Part shown: piece after piece, positions 6,115 through 11,713 of the stretch
How positions within the stretch are numbered: position 1 is the first letter of the stretch
Layout of the letters: each line of letters starts with the position of its first letter
Virus record (IMG/VR): IMGVR_UViG_3300010158_000188
Span: 1-35,162 of that record
Length of the DNA stretch: 35,162 nucleotides
Source: a virus
Reading direction: 5' to 3' (one strand)
Program-made: the position numbers and the translations under genes
The notes under the pieces: model-generated
Told to the model about the DNA's origin: nothing
The model's database searches: none
The model's input: only the letters and a program-made list of their open reading frames with translations

Positions 6115-6449
6115 ATTACAAAAACGTTCATTGGGAAAAAGCAAATTGTCAAGACATTGGCACTAATGCGTTTTACGTAATGGACGACGAGCCAAAAGAC
6201 AGGCGATTAGTGAAAACTGAGTATGCGCGAGCCGTATGCGCGGTTTGCCCTATTCAAAAAAAGTGTCTGGAATATGCGTTTAAGCATGAACAGTACGGTT
6301 TATGGGGAGCAATGACTTCTCAAGAACGCGCTTATATCAAGACGGGCAAACTTGGTGGGCCAACAGTGCGCCAAGGATTAACAGAACTTAACTCTCTTGG
6401 CATATCTTTGAGAGAGGTTTACGCAACAGCGCGAAAGGCGGAAGCATGA
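6096..6449 (+). CDS. whiB: WhiB-family Fe-S transcription regulator
   Basis: 117 residues. The start is a TTG at 6096 with AGGAG seven bases upstream; no ATG lies before the first cysteine. Four cysteines C18, C48, C51, C57 (C-x29-C-x2-C-x5-C) would hold the 4Fe-4S cluster, and GLWGAMTSQER (68-78) is the family's G-[IV/L]-W-G turn. The following basic/HTH-like tail probably contacts DNA near the sigma-factor interface. WhiB proteins are essentially confined to Actinobacteria and their phages, which is the strongest host clue here. Phage WhiB proteins can reprogram host sigma-dependent promoters. It overlaps both neighbours. Confidence 0.93.
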   Translation: MPEFVVDYKNVHWEKANCQDIGTNAFYVMDDEPKDRRLVKTEYARAVCAVCPIQKKCLEYAFKHEQYGLWGAMTSQERAYIKTGKLGGPTVRQGLTELNSLGISLREVYATARKAEA

Positions 6450-7306
6450 GCATTAAGTTAATGACCTGGGTTTGGGAAAACTCACACTTTGAGGGAAAAA
6501 AACTATTGCTACACCTGGCTATGGCTGACCACGCTAACGACGACGGATATTTTTATGCAGGTCAAAAACGTTTAGCAGAAAGAGCCAGATGTACGCCTGA
6601 GCATATCCGCTTAGTTGTAAACGAAATGGTTCAAGAAGGTTATTTGATAATTGAGCGTAAAGGCAACACCTCAAAACACGCCACTCAATACAAATTGACG
6701 GTGCCAAAAACTCTTAAACCAAAACCCAACTATCACAAAGACCTTGACGCGGATTTTGAAAGGTGGGAAAAGTCTAAACAAAAGTTATCCACAGGGCAGG
6801 TTGACTCCCCAAATGATTTGGGTAGTGAAAACGTTGACTCCCCAAATCCAACGGGTCAACTCCCCAAATCCGCTTGGGGACAACCTATAAGAACCTTTAA
6901 TATAAAAGACAACGGCAACAAGTTGCCGACACCTGTAAAAGAAATATCTAAAATGCAAGAACTGGTTGCGCTTTATTTTGACAATTTAGAAAATGCTCCA
7001 GTTAAACCCACTGGGAAAATGATTGCTGGCCAGATTCAATTAGCGTTGCGGGATATTACGGTTGAGTACCTTGAAATCTTGATACCTATGGTGGCTCAAA
7101 GCGGCTTACCCTTGACGCCTAATACCTTGATGATTACGGCCAGGGAGCAAGCAAAACAGGTGGCAGACATAACACGTGCCAACAAGGATAAACAGGCCGC
7201 AAAAGAGCGTTCAGAGGCTTTAGACAGGGAGGCCAGGGAACGCCAGGCTAACGCGGTTCCTATGCCTGAGGCGATTAAGAATTTATTTAGAAACGTGGAC
7301 GCATAA
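6446..7306 (+). CDS. Phage replication initiator (winged-helix, lambda O-like organisation)
   Basis: 286 residues. The N-terminal 90 residues form a winged-helix domain: MTWVWENSHFEGKKLLLHLA, then QKRLAERARCTPEHIRLVVN and a wing ERKGNTSKHATQY. A hydrophilic linker (about 115-150) is encoded by the iteron cluster at 6785-6915. The C-terminal part is helical, with the long basic/acidic stretch RANKDKQAAKERSEALDREA. This order, with an origin inside the linker of its own initiator gene, matches lambda O and similar initiators. No helicase lies directly downstream in the window. ATGA overlap with whiB. Confidence 0.78.
   Translation: MSIKLMTWVWENSHFEGKKLLLHLAMADHANDDGYFYAGQKRLAERARCTPEHIRLVVNEMVQEGYLIIERKGNTSKHATQYKLTVPKTLKPKPNYHKDLDADFERWEKSKQKLSTGQVDSPNDLGSENVDSPNPTGQLPKSAWGQPIRTFNIKDNGNKLPTPVKEISKMQELVALYFDNLENAPVKPTGKMIAGQIQLALRDITVEYLEILIPMVAQSGLPLTPNTLMITAREQAKQVADITRANKDKQAAKERSEALDREARERQANAVPMPEAIKNLFRNVDA
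6785..6915. other. Putative replication origin: DnaA box, iterons, AT-rich segment
   Basis: Inside the initiator gene: a perfect DnaA-box consensus TTATCCACA at 6785-6793. Two exact iterons GTTGACTCCCCAAAT follow at 6800-6814 and 6833-6847, and a third (13 of 15 matching) at 6855-6869. An inverted partial copy lies at 6874-6885 (complement GGTTGTCCCCAA). Iteron spacings are 33 and 22 bases, whole helical turns. The first iteron overlaps a CCCAAAT-G-ATTTGGG dyad (6808-6822). An AT-rich stretch (6885-6907, ending TTTAATATAAAA) follows, as expected for a duplex-unwinding element. Confidence 0.7.
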
Positions 7307-7326
7307 CCTTACGTTATAGGTTATGC
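7301..7326. promoter_or_regulatory. Inverted repeat GCATAACC-N10-GGTTATGC
   Basis: Perfect 8-base arms at 7301-7308 and 7319-7326 with centre about 18 bases apart, spanning the stop codon of the initiator gene. It could be an operator for a dimeric protein or an RNA hairpin. There is no T-run after it, so it is a poor terminator. It lies just upstream of the small gene at 7347. Confidence 0.45.
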
Positions 7327-7346
7327 TTATGGTTACGGGGGTAGCA

Positions 7347-7538
7347 ATGGTTAAACAGATACCAGTGTGGAAATTACAAACAGGCGACGCCGTTTATTTA
7401 AAAGGCGCTCGCATGACAATTACTAACCTCAATGACGAAATTACAGGCGTCACAATGAGTTTAATTGACAATAGTGGGCGTGGTCATTGGGAAAATTTTG
7501 GCCATGACGATATTATCCCGCTTGACATAAGTGATTAA
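7347..7538 (+). CDS. Small beta-rich hypothetical protein
   Basis: 63 residues starting at ATG 7347, which follows GGGGG with 5 bases spacing; earlier in-frame ATGs at 7323 and 7329 fall within the inverted repeat and lack a ribosome site. The sequence (QTGDAVYLKGARMTITNLND ... TMSLIDNSGRGHWENF) looks like a small SH3-like or KOW-like beta barrel. No function known. It overlaps rusA by eight bases. Confidence 0.7.
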   Translation: MVKQIPVWKLQTGDAVYLKGARMTITNLNDEITGVTMSLIDNSGRGHWENFGHDDIIPLDISD

Positions 7539-7899
7539 ATTTGAGGTTGAGGGCCACCCAGTAACCCAGGGTTCAATGAAAGTTATCAACGGACGTGTTT
7601 TGCATAGTCGCGGTGAGGCTTTAATTCTCTGGCGAACAATGGTTGCGATAGCAGCGCGTAAAGCGGGTTGTTTTCCAGTACCAAATCCAGTTGAAATGAC
7701 AATTGACTTCCGTTTGCCACGCCCTAAAACAGTCCGCAGAAACTTGCCCTACGTTGCACCTGACCTTGATAAGTTAATTCGCGCGGTTCTTGACTCGCTT
7801 ACTGGAGTTGCATACGTGGACGACGGTCAAGTTGTCACAATAAATTCAACCAAAACTTACGGTGAGCCTGGAGTGACAATCACGCTTGATACTTTGTGA
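7531..7899 (+). CDS. rusA: RusA-family Holliday junction resolvase
   Basis: 122 residues from a GTG start. Family marks in order: GHPVTQGSMK near the N-terminus, W34, DFRLPRPKTVRR (59-70), the catalytic PDLDKLIRAVLDSLTG (77-92, D78 and D80), DDGQVV (97-102) and K108. RusA is a dimeric nuclease that cuts four-way junctions during replication and recombination, and so can clear branched DNA before packaging. It is the last gene of this run. Its TGA stop lies inside the conserved GTGACC element that precedes promoter P2. Confidence 0.92.
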   Translation: MIKFEVEGHPVTQGSMKVINGRVLHSRGEALILWRTMVAIAARKAGCFPVPNPVEMTIDFRLPRPKTVRRNLPYVAPDLDKLIRAVLDSLTGVAYVDDGQVVTINSTKTYGEPGVTITLDTL

Positions 7900-7917
7900 C
7901 CAACACCACAAAAATAA
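7896..7917 (+). repeat. Module-head element, copy 1
   Basis: Begins GTGACCAACACCACAAAAAT and ends AA. It is identical over 22 bases to copy 2 at 10301-10322 and similar to copy 3 at 11679-11700. In all three the element starts exactly 35 bases before the -35 box. The first GTGA includes the stop codon of rusA. The A-run may act as an UP element. Confidence 0.7.
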
Positions 7918-7930
7918 TTGTGTCAGGTAC

Positions 7931-7959
7931 TTGTAAACCGTAACCACTTACCTTAATCT
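7931..7959 (+). promoter_or_regulatory. Promoter P2, CGTAACC type
   Basis: -35 TTGTAA (7931-7936), 17-base spacer ACCGTAACCACTTACCT, -10 TAATCT (7954-7959). The spacer holds GTAACCACTTAC, one mismatch from the palindrome GTAACCAGTTAC. It drives the run beginning at 8006. Confidence 0.7.
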
Positions 7960-7969
7960 TCTCTTAACA

Positions 7970-7983
7970 GGCCAACAACGGCC
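7970..7983 (+). ncRNA. 5' leader hairpin after P2
   Basis: GGCC-AACAAC-GGCC (4-bp stem, 6-base loop) lies 11 bases after the -10. It is followed by CCAAACAGAGAGAAG with the ribosome site. The loop is nearly the same as in the leftward P5 leader (AACAAG). Confidence 0.4.
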
Positions 7984-8005
7984 CCAAACAGAGAGAAGTA
8001 AAAAA

Positions 8006-8353
8006 ATGAATACAAGCGTTGAAGTTAAAGCAGAACAAGGTTTAGTAGTTATTGAAATGTTAGAAGGCCATGGAGGAAATAAGTACCAGGTACACGCAGA
8101 AGGTTGTTTAGATATTGCCCGCTTTATTGCCCGCGGTTTTGAAATTTGCTACAAGGGAAACAGTTACGTTGAATTTGCAATGGAAGCCTTTAGCGATTTA
8201 GCAGGGGATTACCTTACAGACGCCGATAATATTAAAGTCTGGAACAAGGCAGTAATTAACGAAGCAGATAGTTACAGCCCAATTAAGGCATGTTGCAAAA
8301 AGCAGATAGCAGCCGAAGTTGCTCCACTCAAGAACGTGGAGGTAAACATTTAA
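8006..8353 (+). CDS. Hypothetical protein
   Basis: 115 residues, ATG after GAGAGAAG. Beta-strand-rich start (VKAEQGLVVIEMLEGHGGNK), an aromatic middle (GFEICYKGNSYVEFAMEAF) and a C-terminal region with two adjacent cysteines (KACCKK). Not recognised. First gene in the P2 module; its TAA overlaps the ATG of the next gene. Confidence 0.75.
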   Translation: MNTSVEVKAEQGLVVIEMLEGHGGNKYQVHAEGCLDIARFIARGFEICYKGNSYVEFAMEAFSDLAGDYLTDADNIKVWNKAVINEADSYSPIKACCKKQIAAEVAPLKNVEVNI

Positions 8354-8496
8354 TGAAATGCTCAAAATGTTTAAATGACTTGCACCCACTAGCAGCGTTT
8401 CCAAACCGACTATGCGTTGATTGTTACGCGCAAACTCCAGAAGCAAACCGACCAATTACCGCCCGTGAACTAGCGCAGATATGGGGTGGAAAGTAA
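8353..8496 (+). CDS. 47-residue zinc-finger-like protein
   Basis: The ATG in the TAATG junction at 8353 is chosen; a longer in-frame reading from 8290 lies inside the previous gene. Two CxxC pairs (MKCSKC and LCVDC) about 15 residues apart should bind one zinc, followed by a helical tail (ANRPITARELAQIWGGK). Function unknown. Confidence 0.75.
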   Translation: MKCSKCLNDLHPLAAFPNRLCVDCYAQTPEANRPITARELAQIWGGK

Positions 8497-8648
8497 TGGC
8501 ATGCGAGGACTACCCATGTTGCGGACATGAAATGGGTGATTGTGAAGGCAAACTTTACGGCACTGATGAAAGCATTAAAAAACGGGTCTGGAATAACTAC
8601 GTGCGCCAAGGATATGACTATGGCCGTGAAGGTGAGGACGACAGATGA
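8496..8648 (+). CDS. 50-residue Cys/His-rich protein
   Basis: TAATG start at 8496 and ATGA end at 8645-8648 tie it to both neighbours. The N-terminus (MACEDYPCCGHEMGDCEG) has four cysteines and one histidine. The rest (SIKKRVWNNYVRQGYDYGRE) is charged and helical. The CCGH..GDC pattern recalls short phage proteins described only as hypothetical. Confidence 0.7.
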   Translation: MACEDYPCCGHEMGDCEGKLYGTDESIKKRVWNNYVRQGYDYGREGEDDR

Positions 8649-8809
8649 GTAACAAAAATTGGTACAACGTATTGATTATCAGTGAAAAAACTATAAAAGT
8701 TTACGCTGAAAGCGCTGAGGAAGCAAAAGAAGTTGCAGATAATAAAATGCAACCATTATGGAGCGCCGAAACCGCGCACCGTACAGACGGGACAATTGAG
8801 TATGACTAG
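8645..8809 (+). CDS. 54-residue hypothetical protein
   Basis: ATGA-coupled start. Alternating strand-helix-strand pattern: WYNVLIISEKTIKVYAESAE followed by EEAKEVADNK. This is the small ferredoxin-like or DUF-type fold seen in many phage accessory proteins (compare the fold-like pattern at 3033-3200). Overlaps the next gene by 8 bases. Function unknown. Confidence 0.65.
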   Translation: MSNKNWYNVLIISEKTIKVYAESAEEAKEVADNKMQPLWSAETAHRTDGTIEYD

Positions 8810-8999
8810 CAATCTTAACCGTTGCGAAGGTTGCCAAGCATGGACATGGGGTTTTGAACGTTGGTGCAATGACTGTTTTGAGAAAGCCAACTGGCCAGAA
8901 TTTGAAAAACTACTTGAGTCTCCCAACCCAATCTTTGTGAAATCCAACCTCAAGCGGTACCGTATTGGAGGAAAAGAAAGGGCGCGACGAAATGATTAA
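8802..8999 (+). CDS. 65-residue zinc-finger-like protein
   Basis: ATG at 8802 overlapping the previous stop; a longer reading from 8733 has no ribosome site of its own. Two CxxC pairs (CEGC and CNDC), with W and F around them (WTWGFERWC), then an arginine/lysine-rich tail (RYRIGGKERARRND) suitable for nucleic-acid contact. Function unknown. Confidence 0.72.
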   Translation: MTSNLNRCEGCQAWTWGFERWCNDCFEKANWPEFEKLLESPNPIFVKSNLKRYRIGGKERARRND

Positions 9000-9183
9000 A
9001 CGACGCTGTTACCACTGTGGAACAGTTGGCGGGTTCACAAACAAACTTTACGAGTATCCCGTACAGAATATGGACTCAATTTTTGCATGCGATAGATGTG
9101 AGGAACGCTCTGGTTGGAACGCCGTGTTCATTAAAGATAATGGAGACGTAAACATGAGAAACATAGGTGGCGATTATGAGTAA
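8992..9183 (+). CDS. 63-residue zinc-finger-like protein
   Basis: ATG at 8992 overlaps the previous gene by eight bases; AAAGGG lies about 10 bases upstream. CYHC near the N-terminus and CDRC about 30 residues later form a two-pair zinc site. Sequence between: TVGGFTNKLYEYPVQNMDSI. Unknown function, part of the serial Cys-rich block 8353-9183. Confidence 0.72.
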   Translation: MIKRRCYHCGTVGGFTNKLYEYPVQNMDSIFACDRCEERSGWNAVFIKDNGDVNMRNIGGDYE

Positions 9184-9397
9184 ACAAGTACAAACGGAAG
9201 GTGAAGCACGTTTAGCGTTGCACTCTTTTTTGAAACATGCGTCTAAAAATTTTAAAAAGGCTATTGAACTGGACGACGACAGAGTAATTGCGGTAGCGCT
9301 TACTGATTTCCTAAGCAAAATAAAACCATATTACGAAATATCCTTGTTGCTTGCTGGTTACGAAGCGCCAAAAGAAAATGAGGAAAGCAATGGTTGA
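9176..9397 (+). CDS. Helical hypothetical protein
   Basis: 73 residues from ATG 9176 with AGGTGG six bases before it; a GTG at 9167 is the alternative. Almost wholly helical (EGEARLALHSFLKHASKNFK, then DDRVIAVALTDFLSKIKPYY) and ends with an acidic tail (APKENEESNG). No family recognised. Overlaps the following winged-helix gene by eight bases. Confidence 0.7.
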   Translation: MSKQVQTEGEARLALHSFLKHASKNFKKAIELDDDRVIAVALTDFLSKIKPYYEISLLLAGYEAPKENEESNG

Positions 9398-9698
9398 GCA
9401 AATGACTTTTGACTCCGTACCACTTTTCCGCAATGGCGCTCCAGATACCAGCGTTAAAGCCGCGCTGGAATTACCCGTGTCTCAACTTGAACAAATGGTT
9501 TATGAAGCCATACGCGCGTCTGGACACAAAGGCATAACCGCTGATGAATTGCTGGCGTTATTCCCTGGATTTAGTTACTCAAGCATTACTGCTCGTCCTG
9601 CAAGCCTTAAGCGAAATGGGCTAGTAGTTGACACTGGAGAACGTAGAGCGGGCCGTTCAGGGCGCTTACAAGCCGTATTAAAGGCAACAGAATTATGA
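9390..9698 (+). CDS. Winged-helix DNA-binding protein
   Basis: 102 residues from ATG 9390 (AGGAAAG just upstream). After an N-terminal extension, residues 32-95 form a winged helix: QLEQMVYEAIRASGHKGITA, then DELLALFPGFSYSSITARPA as the HTH, and LVVDTGERRAGRSGR as the wing. The same architecture occurs in many phage and Streptomyces proteins annotated simply as HTH proteins. A repressor or activator of local promoters is possible, including of the CGTAACC family, but the sequence does not show it. The stop overlaps the next ATG. Confidence 0.78.
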   Translation: MVEQMTFDSVPLFRNGAPDTSVKAALELPVSQLEQMVYEAIRASGHKGITADELLALFPGFSYSSITARPASLKRNGLVVDTGERRAGRSGRLQAVLKATEL

Positions 9699-9880
9699 GC
9701 GTTGACAGCGTGATTATTTACTGCACCTGCGGACAATTGCGACACACTTCCAACGATTGTGTAGTTTGCGCTATCCTAGGACGAGAACTGCCCCCTACCA
9801 AGGAGGTCACTATGACCACAAACTTGAAACTGGTAACAGCCGAAATTGTCGGAAAGGAAGCGGCGAAAGTAGTCCGCTGA
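9695..9880 (+). CDS. Cys-rich protein preceding the endolysin
   Basis: 61 residues, ATGA-coupled. Residues 10-25 hold CTC..........C..C, a likely zinc site. Halfway through comes a very strong in-frame internal ribosome site and ATG at 9812, which would give a separate 22-residue peptide (MTTNLKLVTAEIVGKEAAKV plus VR). The TGA at 9878-9880 overlaps the CTG from which the endolysin frame can start. This suggests the last part serves translational coupling or a frameshift rather than being part of the Cys-rich domain. Confidence 0.6.
   Translation: MSVDSVIIYCTCGQLRHTSNDCVVCAILGRELPPTKEVTMTTNLKLVTAEIVGKEAAKVVR
9801..9814 (+). promoter_or_regulatory. Strong internal ribosome binding site
   Basis: AGGAGG (9801-9806) followed by TCACT and ATG at 9812. 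It is among the best Shine-Dalgarno matches in the window, yet the ATG opens only a 22-codon frame ending at 9880, in the frame next to the endolysin. It should therefore be read as the translation entry for the endolysin. Confidence 0.65.
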
Positions 9881-10299
9881 TACGTTTAGCCAAAATCCTT
9901 TTAGTAGCCGCATTGTCGGTAGGGTTTGGTTTTGCAGCACCCGCGGAAGCAAAAGCACCGCGCAATGAATTTGTCTCCAGAACTCCTGAGGCGGCTCAAC
10001 AATATGCTCAAAAATATATTAAGACGCATAGTTGGGGCAGCGCTCAATGGAAATGTTTGAAGTCATTATGGACGGCCGAAAGCAACTGGCGTCCCGACGC
10101 GTTTAATAAAACACCTGTTTACCAAATCCGTGACGGCAAGCGCGTAAAACTCCACGCTGGCGGTATTCCGCAAAAACTCAATTTGAGTCCAAAAGAATCC
10201 GTAGAAACCCAGGTTCATGAAGGGGTCGAATATGTTAAAAGTCGTTACGGGAATCCTTGCTCAGCCTGGAGTTTCCACCTTCGGCGCGGCTGGTATTAG
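9877..10299 (+). CDS. Secreted lysozyme-like transglycosylase / endolysin candidate
   Basis: About 140 residues if started at the CTG at 9877. The frame is open back to about 9757, but that part does not look protein-like. A signal peptide is clear: LIRLAKILLVAALSVGFGFA, then PAEAKA with a probable cut after AEA. The mature part is lysozyme-like: KCLKSLWTAESNWRPDAFN with catalytic Glu, GGIPQ, then ETQVHEGVEYVKSRYGNPCS and AWSFH..RGWY, as in actinobacterial transglycosylases with aggregation-factor-like ends. It would cut peptidoglycan glycan strands after Sec export. No ATG exists in frame; see the finding on translation start. Confidence 0.75.
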   Translation: MIRLAKILLVAALSVGFGFAAPAEAKAPRNEFVSRTPEAAQQYAQKYIKTHSWGSAQWKCLKSLWTAESNWRPDAFNKTPVYQIRDGKRVKLHAGGIPQKLNLSPKESVETQVHEGVEYVKSRYGNPCSAWSFHLRRGWY

Positions 10300-10300
10300 T

Positions 10301-10322
10301 GTGACCAACACCACAAAAATAA
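10301..10322 (+). repeat. Module-head element, copy 2
   Basis: Same 22 bases as copy 1 at 7896-7917 (starts GTGACCAACACCAC), beginning two bases after the endolysin TAG and again 35 bases before the -35 box of P3. The following GTCAGG-GAC is also partly shared with copy 1. Confidence 0.7.
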
Positions 10323-10335
10323 ATACGTCAGGGAC

Positions 10336-10364
10336 TTGCATACCGTAACCAGTTACCCTAATCT
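10336..10364 (+). promoter_or_regulatory. Promoter P3, CGTAACC type
   Basis: -35 TTGCAT (10336-10341), 17-base spacer ACCGTAACCAGTTACCC, -10 TAATCT (10359-10364). The spacer holds the full palindrome GTAACCAGTTAC. Drives the run from 10410. Confidence 0.72.
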
Positions 10365-10368
10365 TTAC

Positions 10369-10392
10369 TTATTAGAGCAAACGCACTAATAA
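10369..10392 (+). ncRNA. 5' leader hairpin after P3
   Basis: TTATTAG (10369-10375), 10-base loop AGCAAACGCA, CTAATAA (10386-10392): perfect 7-bp stem starting at the predicted transcript start. The P4 leader has TTATTGG/CCAATAA with loop AGCAACCGCC, so one A-U pair is replaced by G-C with pairing kept. Confidence 0.6.
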
Positions 10393-10409
10393 AACGAAAG
10401 GTTAGAAAA

Positions 10410-10562
10410 ATGAAAAAATACACACCCGCAGAATACGAAGCCCGTATTGCTCAAATGAAAATAAATATTGGTTACACAAAAACAAAGCAGATTAAGGTTA
10501 CAGGCTTTAATTTTCAGACTGGCGAATACACAGTGCATTTTGAGACAGTAGAGGCTCTCTAA
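10410..10562 (+). CDS. 50-residue hypothetical protein
   Basis: ATG after CGAAAGGTTAGAAAA. Helix followed by beta strands (MKKYTPAEYEARIAQMKINI, then TKQIKVTGFNFQTGEYTVHF). First gene of the P3 module. TAATG junction with the next gene. No family recognised. Confidence 0.7.
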   Translation: MKKYTPAEYEARIAQMKINIGYTKTKQIKVTGFNFQTGEYTVHFETVEAL

Positions 10563-10969
10563 TGACTATACGTGAAGTTGAGTTGAGCAAGACAATGCAG
10601 GTTGGCGATATTTTGTTAGCCAGTTGGGGATACGAAGCAAATATCTCAGACTTTTACCGTGTTATTAAGCGAACAGCAACTACCGTGACGGTAGAAAAAT
10701 TAAAGTCCCAGGTTGTTGGACTTGGTGACTTTTATGACGCCCGCCGAATAATGCCAACAGATGAGGTTGCCACTGAGCGTAACTACCATATTGACGGCGA
10801 TATTTGGGAACCAATTGTTTTGAAGCGCAAAATTAAGACCAACGTTATACAAAGTTGGAACGGCTTGCTTGGCGATTATGAAATTACACGTGAATATATC
10901 CAACCAAATGACTACACCTACGCACACGTTTGGGACGGAACTGAGCAAATTGACTACAACCACCATTAA
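10562..10969 (+). CDS. Hypothetical beta-rich protein
   Basis: 135 residues. The opening (MQVGDILLASWGYEANISDF, YRVIKRTATTVTVEKL) is typical of a small beta-barrel found in phage proteins of unknown role; the C-terminal half is rich in Y, W, D and H (HVWDGTEQIDYNHH). No catalytic motif visible. Translation coupled to the previous gene through TAATG. Confidence 0.72.
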   Translation: MTIREVELSKTMQVGDILLASWGYEANISDFYRVIKRTATTVTVEKLKSQVVGLGDFYDARRIMPTDEVATERNYHIDGDIWEPIVLKRKIKTNVIQSWNGLLGDYEITREYIQPNDYTYAHVWDGTEQIDYNHH

Positions 10970-10982
10970 GAAAGGCGCACCA

Positions 10983-11186
10983 ATGACAAACTTGATTACG
11001 TATAAAAGAAAAAACAAGATGTTTGCCTGGAAAACTATTGAACTGTTTGCCAGTGACTTACCGCACCCATACACAATAAAAGCCACGGGAGACAAAGAGT
11101 CTTTTTATCTGGCCGTTTATGACTCAATTGACGAGGCCCTAGAAGCAATGCAACTACTACAAGATGAGGTAAAAAATGGACTGTAA
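10983..11186 (+). CDS. 67-residue hypothetical protein
   Basis: ATG at 10983 after AGAAAGGCGCACCA; the longer frame from 10869 lies inside the preceding gene. Strand-rich, ending in a helix with DSIDEALEAMQLLQDE. It resembles the small alpha/beta adaptor proteins at 8645 and 3033 (a tail helix with EA..A). Overlaps the next gene by 11 bases. Confidence 0.7.
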   Translation: MTNLITYKRKNKMFAWKTIELFASDLPHPYTIKATGDKESFYLAVYDSIDEALEAMQLLQDEVKNGL

Positions 11187-11376
11187 TGACGAGACTTGTA
11201 CTGAGTGCAATAACAGTGCGTTCAGGTTACAACTTGAGCAACAAATCCGAGACAAAATTGCTAATGAAGTTGAATACAAAATGCTTCCTATATGCGTTTG
11301 CGAGCGCTGCAACAACATGTTTGAAGGACGCCTAGTCCAAAAAGCCATTGACATTATTAAAGGAGATAAAGCATGA
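11176..11376 (+). CDS. 66-residue zinc-finger-like protein
   Basis: Two cysteine pairs near the N-terminus (MDCNDETCTEC) and one CVCERC motif later, separated by a coiled helix (FRLQLEQQIRDKIANEVEYK). Up to two zinc ions could be bound. ATG at 11176; ATGA coupling to the following gene. Unknown function. Confidence 0.72.
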   Translation: MDCNDETCTECNNSAFRLQLEQQIRDKIANEVEYKMLPICVCERCNNMFEGRLVQKAIDIIKGDKA

Positions 11377-11507
11377 TTTACACAAAACAATTCAAAACCG
11401 TATTTTTAGTTATTGGAAAAGGCCGCCGTTTTGGACTTGGCCTCGTCATAGACAAATACGGAGCCAACCTTGATTTTGGCCCATTTTGGTTTGCAATTGA
11501 ATTCTAA
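11373..11507 (+). CDS. 44-residue hypothetical protein
   Basis: ATG after AAAGGAGAT with good spacing and overlapping the previous TGA. Sequence MIYTKQFKTVFLVIGKGRRF continues with an aromatic-rich strand (NLDFGPFWFAIEF). It looks like a small beta sheet rather than a membrane span. Unknown function. Confidence 0.68.
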   Translation: MIYTKQFKTVFLVIGKGRRFGLGLVIDKYGANLDFGPFWFAIEF

Positions 11508-11682
11508 AGAAGTTGCGGCCTGCAATTCTAAACGACGGTATCCAGATAACGCCAGCGCCGAGACCATGCGAAGCATGTTCATAATGCTCAACAAAAAACG
11601 ACGCACCAAATATGAAGCAAGAGCCTATTTATGCCCTGTCTGTGACGGCTGGCACTTGACTTCTCAGGTCTTAAAAGTGTGA
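11497..11682 (+). CDS. Zinc-ribbon-like phage protein
   Basis: The core is KEVAACNSKRRYPDNASAET plus AYLCPVCDGWHLTSQ. This is the common small phage pattern C..K.RY...A..............AY.C..C..WHL, with three cysteines and a histidine as probable zinc ligands. The start is uncertain: no ATG precedes the first cysteine, and TTG at 11497 (61 residues) or 11470 (70 residues) both overlap the upstream gene. Its TGA lies inside the copy-3 module-head element. Confidence 0.68.
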   Translation: MNSKEVAACNSKRRYPDNASAETMRSMFIMLNKKRRTKYEARAYLCPVCDGWHLTSQVLKV

Positions 11683-11700
11683 GCAACACCACAAAAAAAG
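11679..11700 (+). repeat. Module-head element, copy 3
   Basis: Starts GTGAGCAACACCACAAAAAA: one base differs from copies 1 and 2 over the first 19. It contains the stop codon of the upstream gene and starts 35 bases before the P4 -35 box. Confidence 0.68.
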
Positions 11701-11713
11701 ACCCTTCATACGG

